From LC029 sp036676475 (GTDB lineage: Bacteria; Bacillota; Bacilli; Aneurinibacillales; RAOX-1), in assembly GCA_036676475.1 (NCBI GenBank), contig JAKFCU010000032.1, positions 184,690 through 248,689 of the forward strand: a stretch of DNA of 64,000 nucleotides, written 5' to 3'. Positions 50,375-57,849 of this stretch are shown here, in pieces (within the stretch, counting starts at the first letter, position 1; the number at the start of each line of letters is the position of its first letter). Both the position numbers and the translations under genes were made by a program. The notes under the pieces are model-generated. The model was not told the DNA's origin. It searched no databases and saw only the letters and a program-made list of their open reading frames with translations.

Positions 50375-50866
50375 TTAAATCCCCTGATCAGATTGCCTTC
50401 TCCAAATTCTGTTCCATCCTCTCAAGCGGAGAATCAAATAACTTAGACCCACGCCAATGATCGCTCCAAAAATAACATCACTGACGTAATGCACTCCCAA
50501 ATAAACTCTTGAAATCCCTATTAAAGTTGCCAAAAGGACAGCCACTCCGCCCACTCTTGGCATAAAGACCAAAAGGGTTGCCGCCGCACAAAAAGCAATC
50601 AAGGTATGCCCTGAAGGAAAGGAATAAGAGGTTGGCATTTCGATGAGCAACGCAGCAGGGTCCGTTAAAGGTCTCGGCCGCTTAAGCCAATCCTTTAGTA
50701 AAAATTGGGCAATTCCCCCTGCTAAAACAGAGAGAAGCGTATACGATCCAGCTTGTCTCCATGATTCTTTCGCTAAAAGTATAAGGACTATACCTATCCA
50801 GAGTAATCCATTATTTCCAATCGTACTTAGAAAAACCATGAATAAATCCATCAATCCATTAGTCAT
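50375..50866 (-). CDS. PAP2-family phosphatase (undecaprenyl-diphosphatase-like)
   Basis: The 163-aa membrane enzyme has the three PAP2 motifs: KDWLKRPRP, SFPSGHT and SRVYLGVHYVSDV, and five to six hydrophobic helices. Likely dephosphorylates undecaprenyl pyrophosphate or another lipid phosphate at the membrane surface. ATAGGAG precedes the ATG. Monocistronic. Confidence 0.9.
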   Translation of the reverse strand: MTNGLMDLFMVFLSTIGNNGLLWIGIVLILLAKESWRQAGSYTLLSVLAGGIAQFLLKDWLKRPRPLTDPAALLIEMPTSYSFPSGHTLIAFCAAATLLVFMPRVGGVAVLLATLIGISRVYLGVHYVSDVIFGAIIGVGLSYLILRLRGWNRIWRRQSDQGI

Positions 50867-50995
50867 TCGATTCTTCTCCTATTCCGGAAATACCTTTCCA
50901 GGATGTGAACTACCCACTACTTACAGCTGTTAATAGTACGAAAGACTGATTTATATTATCATAACATTGAATGCCCATTCTGAGGACTACTCCCA

Positions 50996-51033
50996 TTAAT
51001 TATTTATTCTACAAGGGTAGAATAAATAATTAA
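50996..51033. repeat. 17-bp perfect inverted repeat in the divergent intergenic gap
   Basis: TTAATTATTTATTCTAC, spacer AAGG, and its exact complement. No U tract on either side, so not a terminator. It lies between the divergent PAP2 and repeat-lipoprotein genes, in a 330-base gap otherwise without genes. Confidence 0.9.
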
Positions 51034-51197
51034 AAGATGAATTCGCAGGATGAATCCGTTTGCTACTTGTTGCAGGAATAAGGATGTAACTAATTAATAT
51101 GGGATTTATTCCCATGTGGGAAAACACATAAAACAACCCTTTTTGTTCAAAATAGTTAGTGATGGGGCGCAACACACAAAAAGGAAAGAGGTGCAGT

Positions 51198-51521
51198 ATG
51201 AAAAAATGGGGTGCTGTTTTTTCCGCATTGTTGTTGACTGCTTCGATTACTGCTTGTGGTACTGCAGATGTAAACGATATAAACGATCGTCGAATTTATG
51301 ATGTAAATGACATTAACGGCGTTTATGATGTCAATGATTATAATGACAATATCTACGACGTTAACGACCGTAACAATTTCAACTATCGCATGAAGGATGC
51401 TCCATTGCGGAACGATCCAGAAGCCACTGATAAAGATGATCGAGTTTTTGATGCCGATCGTGACGACACTTTCTTCGATGATGAGGACCTCAACATGAAC
51501 CGTACCAACAACAATCGTTAA
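51198..51521 (+). CDS. Lipoprotein with YDVND tandem repeats
   Basis: ATG at 51198 has AAAGAGGTG upstream. The 107-aa product starts with a lipoprotein signal (FSALLLTASITAC, lipobox ITAC). The mature part is built from short Asp/Asn/Tyr repeats: IYDVNDINGV, YDVNDYNDNI, YDVNDRNNFNY, then RVFDADRDDTFFDDEDLN and an Asn-rich end. About 40% of the mature protein is Asp or Asn. Acidic repeats suggest binding of Ca2+ or other cations on the outer membrane face, which is inference. No family recognised. A strong terminator follows. Confidence 0.8.
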   Translation: MKKWGAVFSALLLTASITACGTADVNDINDRRIYDVNDINGVYDVNDYNDNIYDVNDRNNFNYRMKDAPLRNDPEATDKDDRVFDADRDDTFFDDEDLNMNRTNNNR

Positions 51522-51530
51522 CCCATCACA

Positions 51531-51560
51531 AAAAACTCCGCAGGAAACTGCGGAGTTTTT
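51531..51560 (+). terminator. Terminator of the repeat lipoprotein gene
   Basis: AAAAACTCCGCAG and CTGCGGAGTTTTT around a GAAA loop; bidirectional, also serving the convergent YciI gene. Confidence 0.92.
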
Positions 51561-51573
51561 GTATCATAAAGTA

Positions 51574-51828
51574 TTAAATTTTCCACTCGTGCAACTCTAA
51601 ACGGCGAACCCCCAGAGCCACATAAGGATCTTTTTCAGCCATTTCTTGTGCTTCTTCCAAGGAATCAGCCTTATAAATAACCAAGCCGCCGACTCCATCC
51701 AAGAAGGGACCCTTTAAGAAAACTTTCCCCTCATTTTCTAGCTGTGCTAGATACTCCAGATGCTGTGGACGGTACTCCTGATTCTTTTCTGCATCCAACA
51801 TATATAGAATTGCTGCGTAATGTGCCAT
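51574..51828 (-). CDS. YciI family protein
   Basis: The 84-aa protein is a ferredoxin-like YciI domain: MAHYAAILYMLD, the His-containing RPQHLEYLAQLENEGKV, GPFLDGVGGLVIYKADSLEEAQEMAEKDPYV. Such proteins share the dehydratase/dehydrogenase-like His-Asp pair but have no settled function. Convergent with the lipoprotein gene. Confidence 0.88.
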   Translation of the reverse strand: MAHYAAILYMLDAEKNQEYRPQHLEYLAQLENEGKVFLKGPFLDGVGGLVIYKADSLEEAQEMAEKDPYVALGVRRLELHEWKI

Positions 51829-51844
51829 ATCTCGTTAGTCCCTT

Positions 51845-51898
51845 CTATTTGTTTAACATTTGAAAAACTTGCTCAACATCTTTATCCCCGCGACCAGA
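51845..51898 (-). pseudogene. Remnant of the trpB C-terminus
   Basis: In minus direction the codons read SGRGDKDVEQVFQMLNK then TAG; SGRGDKDV is the hallmark end of tryptophan synthase beta chain. A TAG immediately upstream and AT-rich sequence beyond it show that the rest of the gene is gone. It is only 17 codons, so the call relies on that one motif. Confidence 0.5.
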
Positions 51899-52048
51899 CT
51901 AGTATAACAAAAAAACATCAGATCTTAAACTACTTTATCCACCTAGAATCGGAATGAGCAAATGAATCTCATTTTTTTCGAAGTTCTAAACAATTTGTCC
52001 GACCCAATACACATGTTATGTATGAAAACAACCAAGGAGGAAGGAAAT

Positions 52049-52282
52049 ATGTACACGACCAGAAAAAAGTATTACCCTTATGTAAGTCCTTTTGATCCTT
52101 GTCCCCCGATGCGGGTTAAGACGTATGAAACCCCGCCACAGCTGTATATGGGATTCCAGCCTTATAATCTTCCGCAATTTAAGCCTAGAGAAGCGCTGAA
52201 GCACGGCACCCTCTGGCCAGCCCTTTTCGCCCCGTACACAAATCCGTATAAGCATGGTCATAGGGAGGATCGTGAATCATGA
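52049..52282 (+). CDS. cotJA: Spore coat protein CotJA
   Basis: ATG at 52049 follows AAGGAGGAAGG. The 77-aa product is Pro/Tyr-rich (YYPYVSPFDPCPPMRVKTYETPPQLYMGFQPYNLPQF split by neighbours), with the C-terminal TLWPALFAPY typical of CotJA. It is part of the cotJABC operon, sigma-E-controlled in B. subtilis; CotJA and CotJC interact and are incorporated in the coat. The stop overlaps the cotJB start (ATGA). Confidence 0.92.
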   Translation: MYTTRKKYYPYVSPFDPCPPMRVKTYETPPQLYMGFQPYNLPQFKPREALKHGTLWPALFAPYTNPYKHGHREDRES

Positions 52283-52560
52283 ATGAAAACACTAAATGGA
52301 CGGATGAACAAAAAAAACAATATTATGATTTAATGGAAGAGATTCAAACCGTTGATTTCGTGTTAGTAGAATTAAACTTATATTTAAATACTCATCCTCA
52401 AGACCATAAAGCGATTAACCAGTACAATGAGTATGCTCAAAAAAGCATGGCTTTGAAAAATAAGTTTCAGTCCATGTTTGGTCCCCTCTACAACTTTGGG
52501 AACAGTTATTCTACTTATCCGTGGACATGGGATGAAGCCCCCTGGCCTTGGCAGGTTTAG
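52279..52560 (+). CDS. cotJB: Spore coat protein CotJB
   Basis: The 93-aa protein has the CotJB helix pair (YYDLMEEIQTVDFVLVELNLYLNTHP) and the aromatic end WPWTWDEAPWPWQV-like region (YPWTWDEAPWPWQV). The ATG overlaps the cotJA stop by 4 bases, so translation is coupled. Role: coat component or adaptor within the cotJ operon. Confidence 0.93.
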   Translation: MNENTKWTDEQKKQYYDLMEEIQTVDFVLVELNLYLNTHPQDHKAINQYNEYAQKSMALKNKFQSMFGPLYNFGNSYSTYPWTWDEAPWPWQV

Positions 52561-52609
52561 CCTCACTTTGTTAGATTTCATCATCTTATCCACAAAGGAG
52601 CGATGACGA

Positions 52610-53179
52610 GTGTGGATCTATGAAAAAAAGCTGCAGTATCCTGTCCGGGTCAGTAAATGCGACCCGCGCATGGCGAAATTTCTCATGGAACAATACGGCG
52701 GTGCAGATGGAGAACTGGCGGCTGCATTACGCTATCTTAATCAACGCTATTCCGTTCCTGATAAAGTGATTGGGGTATTAAACGACATCGGGACAGAAGA
52801 GTTTGCTCATTTGGAAATGATTGCAACGATGGTTTATAAACTAACCAAGGATGCGACTCCCGAACAACTGGAGGCAGCTGGACTAGGAGCCCATTATGCA
52901 AACCATGATAAAGCCCTCTTCTATCAAAATGCTGGAGGTGTCCCGTGGACTGCTACTTATATCCAAGCGAAAGGAGACCCCATAGCTGATCTGTATGAGG
53001 ATATTGCTGCGGAAGAAAAAGCACGTGCAACCTATCAATGGTTGATCAATATGACTGATGACCCTGATATCATCGATAGCTTGACATTCCTTAGAGAGCG
53101 GGAGATTATCCACTCCCAACGTTTCAGAGAAGCAGTTGAAATCCTAAAGGCAGACCGGGAACAGAAAAAGATTTTTTAG
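52610..53179 (+). CDS. cotJC: CotJC, manganese-catalase family spore coat protein
   Basis: A GTG at 52610 is 9 bases after AAAGGAG. The 189-aa protein is a ferritin-like Mn-catalase domain; di-metal ligands are visible in GELAAALRYLNQRY, GTEEFAHLEMIATM, EDIAAEEKARATYQWL and REREIIHSQRFREA. It is the third gene of cotJABC and may detoxify H2O2 at the forming spore. Standard length. Confidence 0.94.
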   Translation: MWIYEKKLQYPVRVSKCDPRMAKFLMEQYGGADGELAAALRYLNQRYSVPDKVIGVLNDIGTEEFAHLEMIATMVYKLTKDATPEQLEAAGLGAHYANHDKALFYQNAGGVPWTATYIQAKGDPIADLYEDIAAEEKARATYQWLINMTDDPDIIDSLTFLREREIIHSQRFREAVEILKADREQKKIF

Positions 53180-53303
53180 TTTGCAGGTAGTACAAATACT
53201 TCAATTGATACATTAGTGAGTCATTCTCAAGAACCAATATCCTATTTGATTTCAATATATCAGCGAAAAACACTATGTTATTGGCGATCGCCCATATTTA
53301 ACC

Positions 53304-53340
53304 AAAAAAGGTGTGAGTCTTTTTATGACTCACACCTTTT
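53304..53340. terminator. Bidirectional terminator between cotJ and the glutaredoxin-like gene
   Basis: AAAAAGGTGTGAGTC and GACTCACACCTTTT form a 14-bp stem. It overlaps the stop codon of the minus-strand selenoprotein gene (53330-53332). Confidence 0.9.
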
Positions 53341-53584
53341 CTATCTTATAATTTTCCCATGCTTCTTTGATTCTTCCAGGGTTAAATCCAGCCAAAATCT
53401 CTTCACCAATCACAAAAACAGGTGTTGAATTCATCCCCATTCGAATCAGATCATCGATATATTCCGGATTTAATCGTATATCCCGTACTTCAAAGGGGAC
53501 CTCTTCATCCGCCAGCCAACCCTTGGCTGTTACGCAAGGAGGTCAAGTGGGCTGTGAATACATAATCACTTTTTTATCTGACAT
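53330..53584 (-). CDS. Candidate selenoprotein: glutaredoxin-like, active site U-P-P-C
   Basis: From ATG 53584 the frame reads MSDKKVIMYSQPT, then TGA at 53545-53543, then PPCVTAKGWLADEEVPFEV..., continuing 70 codons to a TGA at 53332-53330. With the first TGA read as selenocysteine the product is 84 aa and a complete glutaredoxin-like fold: strand VIMYSQ, redox motif T-U-P-P-C (residues 13-17), cis-Pro in NSTPVFVIG (Pro55) and the C-terminal AGFNPGRIKEAW. Homologues have Cys at position 14. A SECIS-like hairpin follows the TGA. The gene is 10 bases behind a 61-aa gene on the same strand. The alternative, a nonsense mutation, is less likely because the whole downstream fold is intact. Confidence 0.85.
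53498..53545 (-). promoter_or_regulatory. Bacterial SECIS-like element of the glutaredoxin selenoprotein gene
   Basis: Downstream of the UGA the RNA can form CAGCCAA-GGG-TTGGCTG, a perfect 7-bp stem (53513-53529) with a G-rich apical loop 20 bases after the UGA. An outer stem pairs GACCTC (starting in the UGA itself, 53544-53539) with GAGGTC (53503-53498). Loop position, loop G and stem length fit known bacterial SECIS rules. Confidence 0.75.
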
Positions 53585-53594
53585 CAAAATTCAC

Positions 53595-53780
53595 CTACCC
53601 TAGTGGATTTAATTGAGCGATAAATTCTTTGGCCTTTTTCTGCACAAATTCGAAAACTTGCTGCTGCTCTTCTGTAATCGTACCATGCTCCTTCTTAAAT
53701 TCCTCTTCGATAGCCTGCATGTACTTGGGAAAAGCTTCTCCGACTGTATTGATCAATTGTTGAATCATGGCTAAATCCAT
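53595..53780 (-). CDS. 61-aa helical protein upstream of the selenoprotein gene
   Basis: ATG at 53780 has GGGGTG upstream. The product MDLAMIQQLINTVGEAFPKY... is predicted mostly helical, acidic in the middle (AIEEEFKKEHGTITEEQQQVF) and ends FIAQLNPLG. No cysteine. Its stop lies 10 bases before the glutaredoxin-like ATG, so the two form an operon. Not recognised. Confidence 0.65.
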   Translation of the reverse strand: MDLAMIQQLINTVGEAFPKYMQAIEEEFKKEHGTITEEQQQVFEFVQKKAKEFIAQLNPLG

Positions 53781-53927
53781 CTTAAACACCCCAAATCCCT
53801 AAAATACTGTTCATCCCTTTACTATACCATTTTTATGGTGTTATTATCCACTATCTTTCTGTAATGAAACTTCAAGTTTAAGGGGATTACTACAATTAGG
53901 AGAATAAATAAGAAGGAGGCTTTGTCT

Positions 53928-54119
53928 ATGTATGCCATTCAATATACGCCAACGGGGGATCTCCTTGATGCAGAAGGGTACCTTTCCTCTCCAGAATGGA
54001 TTGAAAAAGATGTGCTTACTTTCGATAGCCAAGAAGAAGCGGAATCTTACTTACGGGATGCCCTATTTGGTACAGATGGTCAAGGATTAGAGCACGAAGT
54101 GATTCATTATCAGGGTTAA
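53928..54119 (+). CDS. 63-aa hypothetical protein
   Basis: ATG at 53928 is 8 bases after AAGGAGG. The product (MYAIQYTPTGDLLDAEGYLS..., ALFGTDGQGLEHEVIHYQG) is acidic, soluble, without known motif. A hairpin follows the stop. Divergent from the 61-aa gene. Confidence 0.65.
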   Translation: MYAIQYTPTGDLLDAEGYLSSPEWIEKDVLTFDSQEEAESYLRDALFGTDGQGLEHEVIHYQG

Positions 54120-54125
54120 AAGGAC

Positions 54126-54157
54126 AATGGCTGCCTCTTTCAAAAGAGACAGCCATT
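54126..54157. terminator. Hairpin between the 63-aa gene and ywdK
   Basis: AATGGCTG-c-CTCTTT pairs with AAAGAG-a-CAGCCATT. Strong stem, only weak U tracts; probably a terminator for both converging genes. Confidence 0.6.
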
Positions 54158-54164
54158 CATCGTT

Positions 54165-54536
54165 CTACCCCTTCATCGCTGCATAGGCGAGAAGAAGCCA
54201 TCCTATTAAGAAAGACACTCCGCCAAATGGAGTAATCGCCCCTAGAATTTTGATCTCAGACATACTTAGCGCATACAAGCTTCCGGAGAATAGGATGATC
54301 CCAAGAAACAGAAGCCATCCCGACCACGAAACCAGTGAAGATTCTCTAAGTTTTAGGGACAGTGCAGCAACCAATAGGATGCCCAAAGCATGAATCATAT
54401 GGTAGTGAACTCCCGTTTGATAAACTGCCATCATATCTGCCGGGAGCTTCGCTTTAAGCCCATGTGCACCGAAAGCTCCCAAAGCAACAGACAAAAGCAT
54501 ATTGATGCTCCCTATCATCACCAACATTCTAAACAT
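54165..54536 (-). CDS. ywdK: DUF423 membrane protein (YwdK-like)
   Basis: ATG at 54536 follows GGAGGGATAGGA. The 123-aa protein has four membrane helices and the family motif SVALGAFGAHGLK, then YQTGVHYHMIHALGI and GAITPFGGVSFLIGW. Function unknown. Single gene. Confidence 0.9.
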   Translation of the reverse strand: MFRMLVMIGSINMLLSVALGAFGAHGLKAKLPADMMAVYQTGVHYHMIHALGILLVAALSLKLRESSLVSWSGWLLFLGIILFSGSLYALSMSEIKILGAITPFGGVSFLIGWLLLAYAAMKG

Positions 54537-54635
54537 TCCTATCCCTCCATTTAGATAGCTACAGTTTTTTCCTACCTGTCCTAGTTTATACAAGAGAATG
54601 GTAAATCAATAAGGACCCCTTGGAAGGGCCCAATC

Positions 54636-55433
54636 TCATTGCAACAGCTTCAAATCACGCAGATAACGCATGCGATACACTTGCACCGCGGTATGGGCAA
54701 CATCGTCTAAAATCGATTGATTGGCCCAAGCTCCAACAATCGCCCCCAAACCAGGTATGAACTGCAGAATCTTACGAAGCTCAATGGATTCTCTATATTC
54801 AGCGTAAAATTCACGCCATGCCATGACATCTTCATATGTAGACTTGCTGATTTCCCGCTTATTCTCCTCCCAATATTTTAGTACTTCATAGATTTTTTTT
54901 CTACTGATATCCCCCGAAAACGCCAGCTGAAATATTTTAATGATAAACATCCGCTCTTCAAATTGTTGAATATCATACCCATAAATATTGGCTAATTCTT
55001 GCAGTAACTTAAACTTGATGGCAATTAAAGCAGGAAAATCAATCGCCGATAAAACGAATCCGCCAGCACCCGTACCCGCTCCCTCCGCCATCGCTATCCG
55101 CTTATAGAGCTTGATCGTTTCCTGAGCTTTCTCTTCTCGTTCCTGGAAGGATAATTCTTGCTTCAACCATTCTTTTTTTTGCGGAATTAAAGCGACTCCG
55201 TTGGCAATGGATTTAATGGTCGCTTCCACTGCCTTCGCCAGCTGTTCATGAACGATTGTAGGAATCAGAGAATCTATCTTCTTTTGTAAAGAACGGCTCC
55301 AGCGATTAAAAAACCAATCCTCCGCCTGTTCCTGCTCCCAGACCGTTACTTCTTTATATATCAGTTGCTGATATGGATCCATCCTCATCACTTCTTCCAT
55401 TTTTTCTACTGTATACGAAAATATCCTGTACAT
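54636..55433 (-). CDS. EcsC family protein
   Basis: The 265-aa protein has the EcsC domain: helices with amphipathic GTGAGGFVLSAIDFPALIAIKFKLLQELANIYG (given in two runs: GTGAGGFVLSAIDFPAL and IAIKFKLLQELANIYG), and FIPGLGAIVGAWANQ. EcsC of B. subtilis is linked to the Ecs ABC transporter, but here no ecsAB lies nearby. Likely membrane-associated. The start has AAAGGAATGAAAC upstream. Confidence 0.85.
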   Translation of the reverse strand: MYRIFSYTVEKMEEVMRMDPYQQLIYKEVTVWEQEQAEDWFFNRWSRSLQKKIDSLIPTIVHEQLAKAVEATIKSIANGVALIPQKKEWLKQELSFQEREEKAQETIKLYKRIAMAEGAGTGAGGFVLSAIDFPALIAIKFKLLQELANIYGYDIQQFEERMFIIKIFQLAFSGDISRKKIYEVLKYWEENKREISKSTYEDVMAWREFYAEYRESIELRKILQFIPGLGAIVGAWANQSILDDVAHTAVQVYRMRYLRDLKLLQ

Positions 55434-55491
55434 GTTTCATTCCTTTATATAATGTGTATGTTAACAAATAACATCAGAAGAGAAAGGACTA

Positions 55492-56145
55492 ATGGATATG
55501 GACAAGCAAGAAATCCTTAACAAAGCAGAGCAGTTTGCTAAAGAGGTGCTTGAAAAGGATAGTAGTGGACATGATTGGTGGCATATTTACCGAGTAGCGC
55601 GATCCGCCAAAACCATCGCTGTCCAAGAAGGAGCGGATACGTTTATCTGTGAAATGGCTGCTCTGCTTCATGATATCGCAGATGAAAAACTAACCGGAAA
55701 TGAAGAGTTAGGATTAAAAAAAGTAAATAATTGGCTGATCCAACATGGTGTTCATACAACGGATACCGCACATGTGATGGAGATTATTTCAAACATGTCC
55801 TTTAAAGGCGGAGGAAGGCCCCCTATGCCAACGTTAGAGGGAAAAATTGTTCAGGATGCTGATCGACTGGATGCGATTGGAGCCGTAGGAATCTCTAGAG
55901 TTTTTGCCTATAGCGGAGCGAAAAATAGACTGATCCACGATCCTCAACTGAAACCACGGGAACAAATGACCATAGAAGAATATCGAAAAGGGAATGGAAC
56001 CGGGATCAACCATTTTTATGAAAAGCTTCTGAAGCTTAAAGATTTGATGAATACCGACTATGCCAAAAAAATGGCTGAGGATCGCCATCGGTTTATGGAA
56101 GATTATTTGAATCAGTTTTATCAGGAATGGGAAGGAAAAGCATAA
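55492..56145 (+). CDS. HD-domain phosphohydrolase (YedJ/YpgQ-like)
   Basis: The 217-aa protein shows GHDWWHIYRVARSAK, the metal motif AALLHDIADEKL (HD), and IVQDADRLDAIGAVGISRVF with the distal Asp. Resembles small HD hydrolases such as YpgQ/YedJ that cleave nucleotides (some are dNTP pyrophosphohydrolases). GAAAGG precedes the ATG. A terminator follows. Confidence 0.88.
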   Translation: MDMDKQEILNKAEQFAKEVLEKDSSGHDWWHIYRVARSAKTIAVQEGADTFICEMAALLHDIADEKLTGNEELGLKKVNNWLIQHGVHTTDTAHVMEIISNMSFKGGGRPPMPTLEGKIVQDADRLDAIGAVGISRVFAYSGAKNRLIHDPQLKPREQMTIEEYRKGNGTGINHFYEKLLKLKDLMNTDYAKKMAEDRHRFMEDYLNQFYQEWEGKA

Positions 56146-56155
56146 ATAATTACAT

Positions 56156-56186
56156 AAGAGAGCTCCTTCATGAGGAGCTCTTTTTT
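56156..56186. terminator. Terminator between the HD hydrolase and MFS genes
   Basis: AAGAGAGCTCCT and AGGAGCTCTTTTTT with a 5-base loop. Plus-strand U tract is strong; the minus-strand MFS gene also ends close by. Confidence 0.88.
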
Positions 56187-56188
56187 AT

Positions 56189-56218
56189 ACTTATAAAGCT
56201 ACGTTAGATGCTTTCTTA
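56189..56218 (-). repeat. Internally deleted TAAGAAAGC repeat, copy I
   Basis: In minus direction TAAGAAAGCATCTAACGTAGC then TTTATAAGT; the central TGCGTATAATACTTTC block is missing. The leading TAA is the stop codon of the MFS gene. Confidence 0.65.
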
Positions 56219-57556
56219 TGTTGACTTATTCTCTTTTATACCCACTGGAATTTTCGATGATGTCCAAAGGCTAACCATCGTAATCAATAATGCCACTAAA
56301 AATACTAATTGAAAGCTTTGCAGTAAGGTAAAATCATCTTTAACCATATTGAGAATTCCTCCTACAATAGTTACACCAATGGTGGAGCCAATATTTCGGG
56401 AGAATAATTGGATAGAAGTGGAGATTCCTCTTTCTTTCCAATCCACCGCCTCTTGAACCCCAATGGTAAATGCAGTAATGGAGATGCCAAACCCTAATCC
56501 TAAAATAAACATGGCTACCAATAGCAATATATAATTCAATATTGGAGCAAGGCTTACAAGCATAATCCCGCCTACTATTAATAACGAGATACCAGTCAAG
56601 ATCACTTTTTTATACCCCACTCTTAAAATCATTTTCCCCGCGGGTACGGAACCTACATTCCATCCCAAGACTTGTCCCATCAGGATTAATCCACTAGATA
56701 AAGGACTATATCCTAATACCTCCTGAGCAAACAAAGGAATAAAGAACGGAATAACGAAGAGACCCATTGTGACGACCATCCCTGATATATTTAACCATAA
56801 AATCATTGGATTCTGAAACATTTCAATTCGAATAAGCGGATTGTTTTTTGTTCGCTGATGATTTACAAAAAGTATAAATAATATAATACTGAAAATAATA
56901 AGCCCCATTATTTGCCACCATGCTTTAGATAACGTGGCAAAGATAAAAGCGGCAATCGCCATGGAAAGAACAATAGCCCCTACATAATCAATGGATCCTT
57001 TTTCTCCTTCGTCTTGTTCTTCAAAGGTTAAGAATCCCAATAAAGCAATAATACCAACAGGAAGATTAATCCAGAATATCCAGCTCCAGTGTATATTCTC
57101 AATAATCCATCCTCCCACAACAGGACCAGCAATTCCCGCAATGGCCCACATGCTGCTAAATAGTCCCTGGATTTTCCCACGATCTTTGATATCGTATAAA
57201 TCCCCGGCAATCGTAATCGTTAACGGCAGCACTCCTCCTGCTCCCAGCCCTTGAACTACCCGGAAAAGTACTAATTGCCACATCGTTGTTGAGAGTGCGC
57301 AAAGGGCAGAACCTAAAAGGAACAGGGATAGGGCAGTCAAGTAAATCTTTTTTCTGCCATATCGATCCGCTAGCTTCCCATAGATAGGGACAGTGATCGT
57401 ACTTGCCAACATGTAAGCCGAAAATACCCAGCTGTACAGCTCCATATCTCCTAAAATTTTTTGTACCTCGGGCATCGCTGTGCTCATAATCATTTGATCT
57501 AAGGCAGCTAACAGCATCCCCAATGTTATACTTGCAACGATAATGCTTCTTTTCAC
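56216..57556 (-). CDS. MFS multidrug transporter (EmrB/QacA-like)
   Basis: A GTG at 57556 has GAAGGG 5 bases upstream; a longer frame from 57595 is weaker. The 446-aa protein has about 12-14 membrane helices, motif A GKLADRYGRKK, motif C-like GAGGVLPLTITIAGDLYD and GPVVGGWIIENIHWSWIFWINLPVGI. It would export drugs with proton exchange. Its last codons end at the TAA supplied by the repeat copy I. Confidence 0.88.
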   Translation of the reverse strand: MKRSIIVASITLGMLLAALDQMIMSTAMPEVQKILGDMELYSWVFSAYMLASTITVPIYGKLADRYGRKKIYLTALSLFLLGSALCALSTTMWQLVLFRVVQGLGAGGVLPLTITIAGDLYDIKDRGKIQGLFSSMWAIAGIAGPVVGGWIIENIHWSWIFWINLPVGIIALLGFLTFEEQDEGEKGSIDYVGAIVLSMAIAAFIFATLSKAWWQIMGLIIFSIILFILFVNHQRTKNNPLIRIEMFQNPMILWLNISGMVVTMGLFVIPFFIPLFAQEVLGYSPLSSGLILMGQVLGWNVGSVPAGKMILRVGYKKVILTGISLLIVGGIMLVSLAPILNYILLLVAMFILGLGFGISITAFTIGVQEAVDWKERGISTSIQLFSRNIGSTIGVTIVGGILNMVKDDFTLLQSFQLVFLVALLITMVSLWTSSKIPVGIKENKST

Positions 57557-57849
57557 ACTTTCCCTTCTCTCTAACCGTAATTTTATAATATTCACCTAGC
57601 TTAATTTGGCAATTTTATATAATTATGTTACCATACCTCGTAAAGGTGTATAAAGATGAATGAGCTAGACACGCGCTATTTTTTGGGAGGACTTTGGACT
57701 AAAAAATTGCGTTAGTAAAATAAAAGATAATAGCAATCCAACAATTTTCAGGAATAATATGGAATCACCGTTCTGGTTTTAGTATTTTTTTCTGGGGAAT
57801 AATACTATTTGTTCACTCCATTCTCTTCTAAAACAAAGGGGGAAAAGAC

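Noticed and set aside
53367..53603. Plus-strand 78-codon frame over the selenoprotein gene
   Set aside because: Antisense to the glutaredoxin-like frame, without start signals; the minus-strand reading has clear family motifs.
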